The notes beneath the pieces are model-generated. The model saw only the letters and a program-made list of their open reading frames with translations. It was not told the origin of the DNA and did no database searches. Both the position numbers and the translations under genes were made by a program. Of a stretch of DNA of 64,000 nt, positions 60,785 through 64,000 are shown piece after piece (the first letter of the stretch is position 1; each line of letters begins with the position of its first letter). Origin of the DNA: Streptomyces endocoffeicus (GTDB lineage: Bacteria; Actinomycetota; Actinomycetes; Streptomycetales; Streptomycetaceae); contig NZ_JAERRG010000013.1 of NCBI RefSeq assembly GCF_016741935.1, forward strand, positions 186,001 through 250,000, written 5' to 3'.

Positions 60785-63700
60785 ATGGTCAACGCGTCCG
60801 AAGCCCACCGCGGCCCCGAAGCCCACAGCGGCCCCGAGCCTCCCCGCGCTCCCCAAGCCCACGGGGCTGCCGAAGCCGACGGCGGCTCCGAAGCCCACGG
60901 CGTCCCCGATCCCCATCGGGCCCTCGCCGACGAGCTGCTCGCCGCCCTCGATCCGCTGCCCTTTCCGCGCCGGATGCGGGAGCTGGCCGGGCGGGCGAGG
61001 GCGGCCAGTGCCGAGGGGCGGCTGGGCGCGCTGATCGAGGAGTTGGAGCGGCGCGGGACGTACGAGCGGCGGCTGGCGGCCGTGGCCGCGGCCGCCGGCG
61101 GGCGCACCGGCCATCTCGTGGCGCGGCTCGCCGACCCGGACCCCGTGGTGCGGCACCGCGCCCTCGACACCGCACGCCGTGGCGGCCCCGGCGCGGTTCC
61201 GGACGACGCGCTGGAGGCGGCCTTCGAGGACGCGCCCGCCACCGTACGGCGCGAACTGGCGCGCACCGTCGTGGCCGGGCGGCGCACCGCGCTCGCGGAC
61301 CGGATGGTCGAGCCGTTCCGGGAGCGCTGGGGCGACGGCGAGGCCGCCCGGCTGCTTCCCGGATGCGGCGCCGAGACCGTGGCGCGGCTGCTGCCCGGGC
61401 TGTTCCACGCCGTCCGCGGCTGGCGGTCCCTCGTCTCCCGGCATCCCCTCGCCGTCCTGGACGAGGCGGCGCGTCAGCTCGCCGCGCTGCCCGCGCCGCT
61501 GCGCGCCGACTGGTGGGCCCGCTACGCGCCCTGTGTCGCGCTTGCCGCGCCCGTCGAGCCCGAGCGGGTGCTGGAGCTGCTGGAGGACTACGGCCAGGGC
61601 CCGCTGCCGACTCCCGTACGGGCCCGGCTGTCCGTGCTGGTGGCCGCCGATCCGAGCGGTACGCTGCGGCTGCTGCTGGCCCCCGAACACAGCGGCACCC
61701 GGCGGCGGCTGGACCGGGCCGTGCTGCGCCGGCTCGTCCGCGCCGACCCGCCCGAGCTCGCCGAACTGGGCCGGGCCCTGCGGCACGACGCGGACCCCGA
61801 CGCTCTCGCCCGGCTGCTGGCCGCACTCCCGCCCGCCCGCCGCTCCGCGTTCTACGACCAGGCCACCTACGACCAGTCCAGCGGCGATCAGTCCACGTAC
61901 GGCCAGGCCGCTGGCGACCGGGCCACCGACGGTCAGGCCACCCACGGACGCGACGCCGCCCACGTCGCCCACGCCGTTATCGAGCCCGCCGTGCTCGAAG
62001 TCCTGCCGCGCCCCCGCCGCCAGGCCGAGGCTCGCCGGATGGCCGCACAGGCGCGCGAGCGCGGCGCGCCCTGGACCACCGTGCTGGAGTCGGTGGCCCA
62101 TCTGCCGGTCGAGGAGGCGCGCGAGGAGCTGGCGGCCGCCGTGCGCCGCTCCTCGGCCGAGGACCGCGCCCTGGCCCATCCGCTGCTGATCCGGTGCGTC
62201 GCCCGCTCCGGCGACCCGGAGGCCCTCACCGAGCTGCTGCGCCTGCTGGAGCGGCTGCGCAACGAGCAGGACCCGGTGCGCTCCGCGGCGCTCGGCGCGC
62301 TCGCCCACACCCACCCCGGGCTGTTCACCGACGACGCCGCCGAGCACCTGGACCGGATCGCCGCCGACGCGATCTCCGCCCGCGACTCGTCCGCCGCCAC
62401 CCGCCAGGCGCTGCGCCGGCTGGCCGTGGCGCTGCTGCGCGAACACGCCGTCACCGGGCGGCGGCAGCTGCTGGGCTGGGCGCTGCGCACCCTCACCCGG
62501 CTCGCGGGCAGTGTCGGCCCCGCCGACCTGGGCCGCCTCGACCACCAGCTGCGGCGCGGCCAGGAGCAGGCGGTGTTCGAGGCGCTGCGGCCCTGGCTGG
62601 AGGCGGGCGCCGAGCGGGTCGACCACGAGCTGACCTTCGCCCTCGCCCGCTCCCTCGGACGGCGCGCCCACACCCTCCCCGAGCTCCAGGAACTCCTCTG
62701 GCAGGCCATCTCGTTCGGCAGCGACACGACGGCCCGTACCGCCATCGGGCTGTGGCTGGAACCACCGGCCGAGCGGGACGCCCGCGTGGCCGAGCTGCTC
62801 GCGCACGAGCCCTCGGCGGCCGTGCTGCCGCCCGTCCTGGCCGTGCTGACCCGCCGTCGCACCGATCTGCTCGACCTCGTCCTCGGCGATACCCCGCCGT
62901 ACGGGCGCTTTCTGCCCCCCGGCACCCACTGGAACCCGCCCACCGGGCGGGACACCGGCCGCTGGCTGCCCCGTCAGCAGGCCGCCGCCGCCCGCGTCCT
63001 GGACCGGGCCGCCGCCGACACCTCCCTGCGGCCGGGGCAGCGGGCGACCGCCGTCGCCGACGCCGCGCCGATCCCCGGCCACGGCGCGGCCACCGTCCGG
63101 ACCTGGACGGACACCGACGATGTGGTCCTGGCCGAGGCCGCGCTCGCCGCCCTCGCCCGCACCGACCGCCCCGGCGAGGCCCTGCCCGCCCTGCTCGCCC
63201 ACGCGGGCGACGACCGGGCCCGGGTGGCGATGTACGCGGCCACCCGGGCGTCCCGGTACGTCGAGCCGTCGCGGCTGGGGCGGCTGGTGCGCGGGGTGCT
63301 CGCCCCGGACGGCGTCGCCACCGCCGTACCGCCCGTCCCCGCGAAAGTCACCAGCCGTAAGGAGGCCGTCCGGCTCGCCGCCACCCTGCTCCCGGTGGCC
63401 GACGCCGCCGCGCTGCTCGCCGACGCCTTCGAACTGCCCGGCCAGCACCCCGATGTGCAGGCCGCCTGTGTCGCCTTCGCCACCGGGCTGCTCGACACCA
63501 AACGCGCCTGGGAGCTGCTGACCGCCGCCGCGAGCGGACGGCGCGAGCTGCGCCACGCCGTGCTGCGCACCCGCCCGCTGGACCTCCCCGAGCCCCACCG
63601 CGGCCGCTACGCCCAGCTCATACGCGCGGTCTGCGACACCGACGACCCCGAGGTGGCGGCGGCCGGGTACGGGGCGCTGGCCCGCTGGTCGCCGTGGGCG

Positions 63701-64000
63701 CCGGACGCGGCGGCCGTGCTGGTGGCGGCCGTCACCGACCTGGGCAACCGGGCGAGCTGGCGGCCCGCCGCCGACGCTCTGCTGGACCTGATGGCCGCGG
63801 CGCCCGACGGTTCGCCCGGTGACAACCCCTTGGCCTGGGCGCTCGCCGCGCTCGCCACCGCCGACGCCCGGCCCGGCGGCCCCGACGCCGAACCGGACCG
63901 GGACCGCCCCGCCCACCGCCGCATCCGGCACCTCGCCGACCGGCTCGCCACCCGGGCCCGGATGCGGCCCCGGGTGACCCGGCGCACCGCGCGGGCCGCC
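60785..64000 (+). CDS. very large HEAT/ARM-like helical repeat protein (3' partial)
   Basis: The frame from the ATG at 60785 has no stop up to the window end: 1072 residues visible, incomplete. The first 50 residues are low complexity (GPEAHSGPEPPRAPQAHGAA). The rest is helical repeats of about 35-45 residues rich in Ala/Leu/Arg, e.g. RTGHLVARLADPDPVVRHRA, ARSGDPEALTELLRLLERLR and AGDDRARVAMYAATRASRYV, as in HEAT/PBS-lyase-like proteins. Such proteins scaffold other proteins. Third-position G/C is near total throughout, so it is a true gene despite large antisense open frames. Function not known. Confidence 0.8.
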   Translation, partial: MVNASEAHRGPEAHSGPEPPRAPQAHGAAEADGGSEAHGVPDPHRALADELLAALDPLPFPRRMRELAGRARAASAEGRLGALIEELERRGTYERRLAAVAAAAGGRTGHLVARLADPDPVVRHRALDTARRGGPGAVPDDALEAAFEDAPATVRRELARTVVAGRRTALADRMVEPFRERWGDGEAARLLPGCGAETVARLLPGLFHAVRGWRSLVSRHPLAVLDEAARQLAALPAPLRADWWARYAPCVALAAPVEPERVLELLEDYGQGPLPTPVRARLSVLVAADPSGTLRLLLAPEHSGTRRRLDRAVLRRLVRADPPELAELGRALRHDADPDALARLLAALPPARRSAFYDQATYDQSSGDQSTYGQAAGDRATDGQATHGRDAAHVAHAVIEPAVLEVLPRPRRQAEARRMAAQARERGAPWTTVLESVAHLPVEEAREELAAAVRRSSAEDRALAHPLLIRCVARSGDPEALTELLRLLERLRNEQDPVRSAALGALAHTHPGLFTDDAAEHLDRIAADAISARDSSAATRQALRRLAVALLREHAVTGRRQLLGWALRTLTRLAGSVGPADLGRLDHQLRRGQEQAVFEALRPWLEAGAERVDHELTFALARSLGRRAHTLPELQELLWQAISFGSDTTARTAIGLWLEPPAERDARVAELLAHEPSAAVLPPVLAVLTRRRTDLLDLVLGDTPPYGRFLPPGTHWNPPTGRDTGRWLPRQQAAAARVLDRAAADTSLRPGQRATAVADAAPIPGHGAATVRTWTDTDDVVLAEAALAALARTDRPGEALPALLAHAGDDRARVAMYAATRASRYVEPSRLGRLVRGVLAPDGVATAVPPVPAKVTSRKEAVRLAATLLPVADAAALLADAFELPGQHPDVQAACVAFATGLLDTKRAWELLTAAASGRRELRHAVLRTRPLDLPEPHRGRYAQLIRAVCDTDDPEVAAAGYGALARWSPWAPDAAAVLVAAVTDLGNRASWRPAADALLDLMAAAPDGSPGDNPLAWALAALATADARPGGPDAEPDRDRPAHRRIRHLADRLATRARMRPRVTRRTARAA

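Noticed and set aside
60164..63931. Very long open frame on the minus strand (1255 codons) with Val-Gly-Phe-Gly repeats
   Set aside because: It overlaps betB antisense at one end and the plus-strand helical-repeat gene at the other. The plus frame has the codon bias and recognisable repeats, so this is a GC-rich shadow.

Overview
The window is very GC-rich actinobacterial DNA with almost every third codon position G or C, frequent ATGA/GTGA start-stop overlaps and many GTG starts. A gvpOAFGJLSK gas-vesicle cluster, a DUF397/DUF5753/HATPase triad, an SAV_915-type protein, a cysteine-rich sulfur leader peptide and a CebR-type operator all point to Streptomyces. Species cannot be told from the sequence. 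The mix of stress, transport, sugar and regulatory genes, plus several decayed genes, suggests a chromosomal arm or arm-proximal accessory region rather than the core. No tRNA, rRNA, CRISPR array, transposase or biosynthetic megasynthase was seen.

Layout. 1-7.6 kb: small regulator/effector pairs: EamA exporter with LysR, LacI regulator with an NADPH-FMN reductase, an orphan histidine kinase, a QorB/YtfH-like quinone reductase and HxlR pair, and a HAD phosphatase. 7.8-13.9 kb: an operon-like run of an RclA-type flavoprotein disulfide reductase, transketolase, 6-phosphogluconate dehydrogenase and glucose-6-phosphate dehydrogenase, i.e. a redox enzyme beside an NADPH-producing pentose-phosphate set. 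13.9-19.6 kb: a frameshifted remnant, MBL hydrolase with TetR and twin palindromic operators, a truncated quinone oxidoreductase, an SDR with TetR and matching 16-bp operators, and a LysR/tautomerase pair.

19.6-29.5 kb: the potassium ATPase operon (a small membrane peptide, kdpF, kdpA, kdpB, kdpC, minus strand), a lysA-like decarboxylase with a strong terminator, an SAV_915 protein, and a KdpD whose ATP-binding domain looks degenerate; no kdpE is present. 29.5-33.3 kb: the gas-vesicle cluster in tight order. 33.3-40.9 kb: RpiR regulator, C45 self-processing acyltransferase/hydrolase and a five-gene peptide-type ABC importer, probably one uptake-and-hydrolysis pathway. 41.1-43.4 kb: a Tat-exported GH95-like glycosidase closed by a strong terminator.

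43.5-46.9 kb: a regulatory island. An XRE-ImmA/IrrE zinc protease fused to a HTH is coupled to a PIN-like protein behind a likely leaderless promoter with a palindrome on its -35 box; next to it is the actinobacterial HATPase / DUF5753-HTH / DUF397 triad. This is the best candidate here for an under-described system. 46.9-50.1 kb: ssuE-ssuD with a Cys-rich leader peptide and a divergent LysR. 50.1-53.4 kb: cytidine deaminase coupled to a two-module secreted CE2/SGNH esterase under a consensus CebR box, then an IclR regulator. 53.4-58.5 kb: a TrmB/LuxR-type regulator with 23-bp repeats at its 3' end and a 1227-residue secreted subtilase. 58.5-60.4 kb: betB followed by a betA reduced to its two ends, flanked by 14-bp repeats. 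From 60.8 kb to the window end: a very large helical-repeat (HEAT/ARM-like) protein, incomplete at its 3' side.
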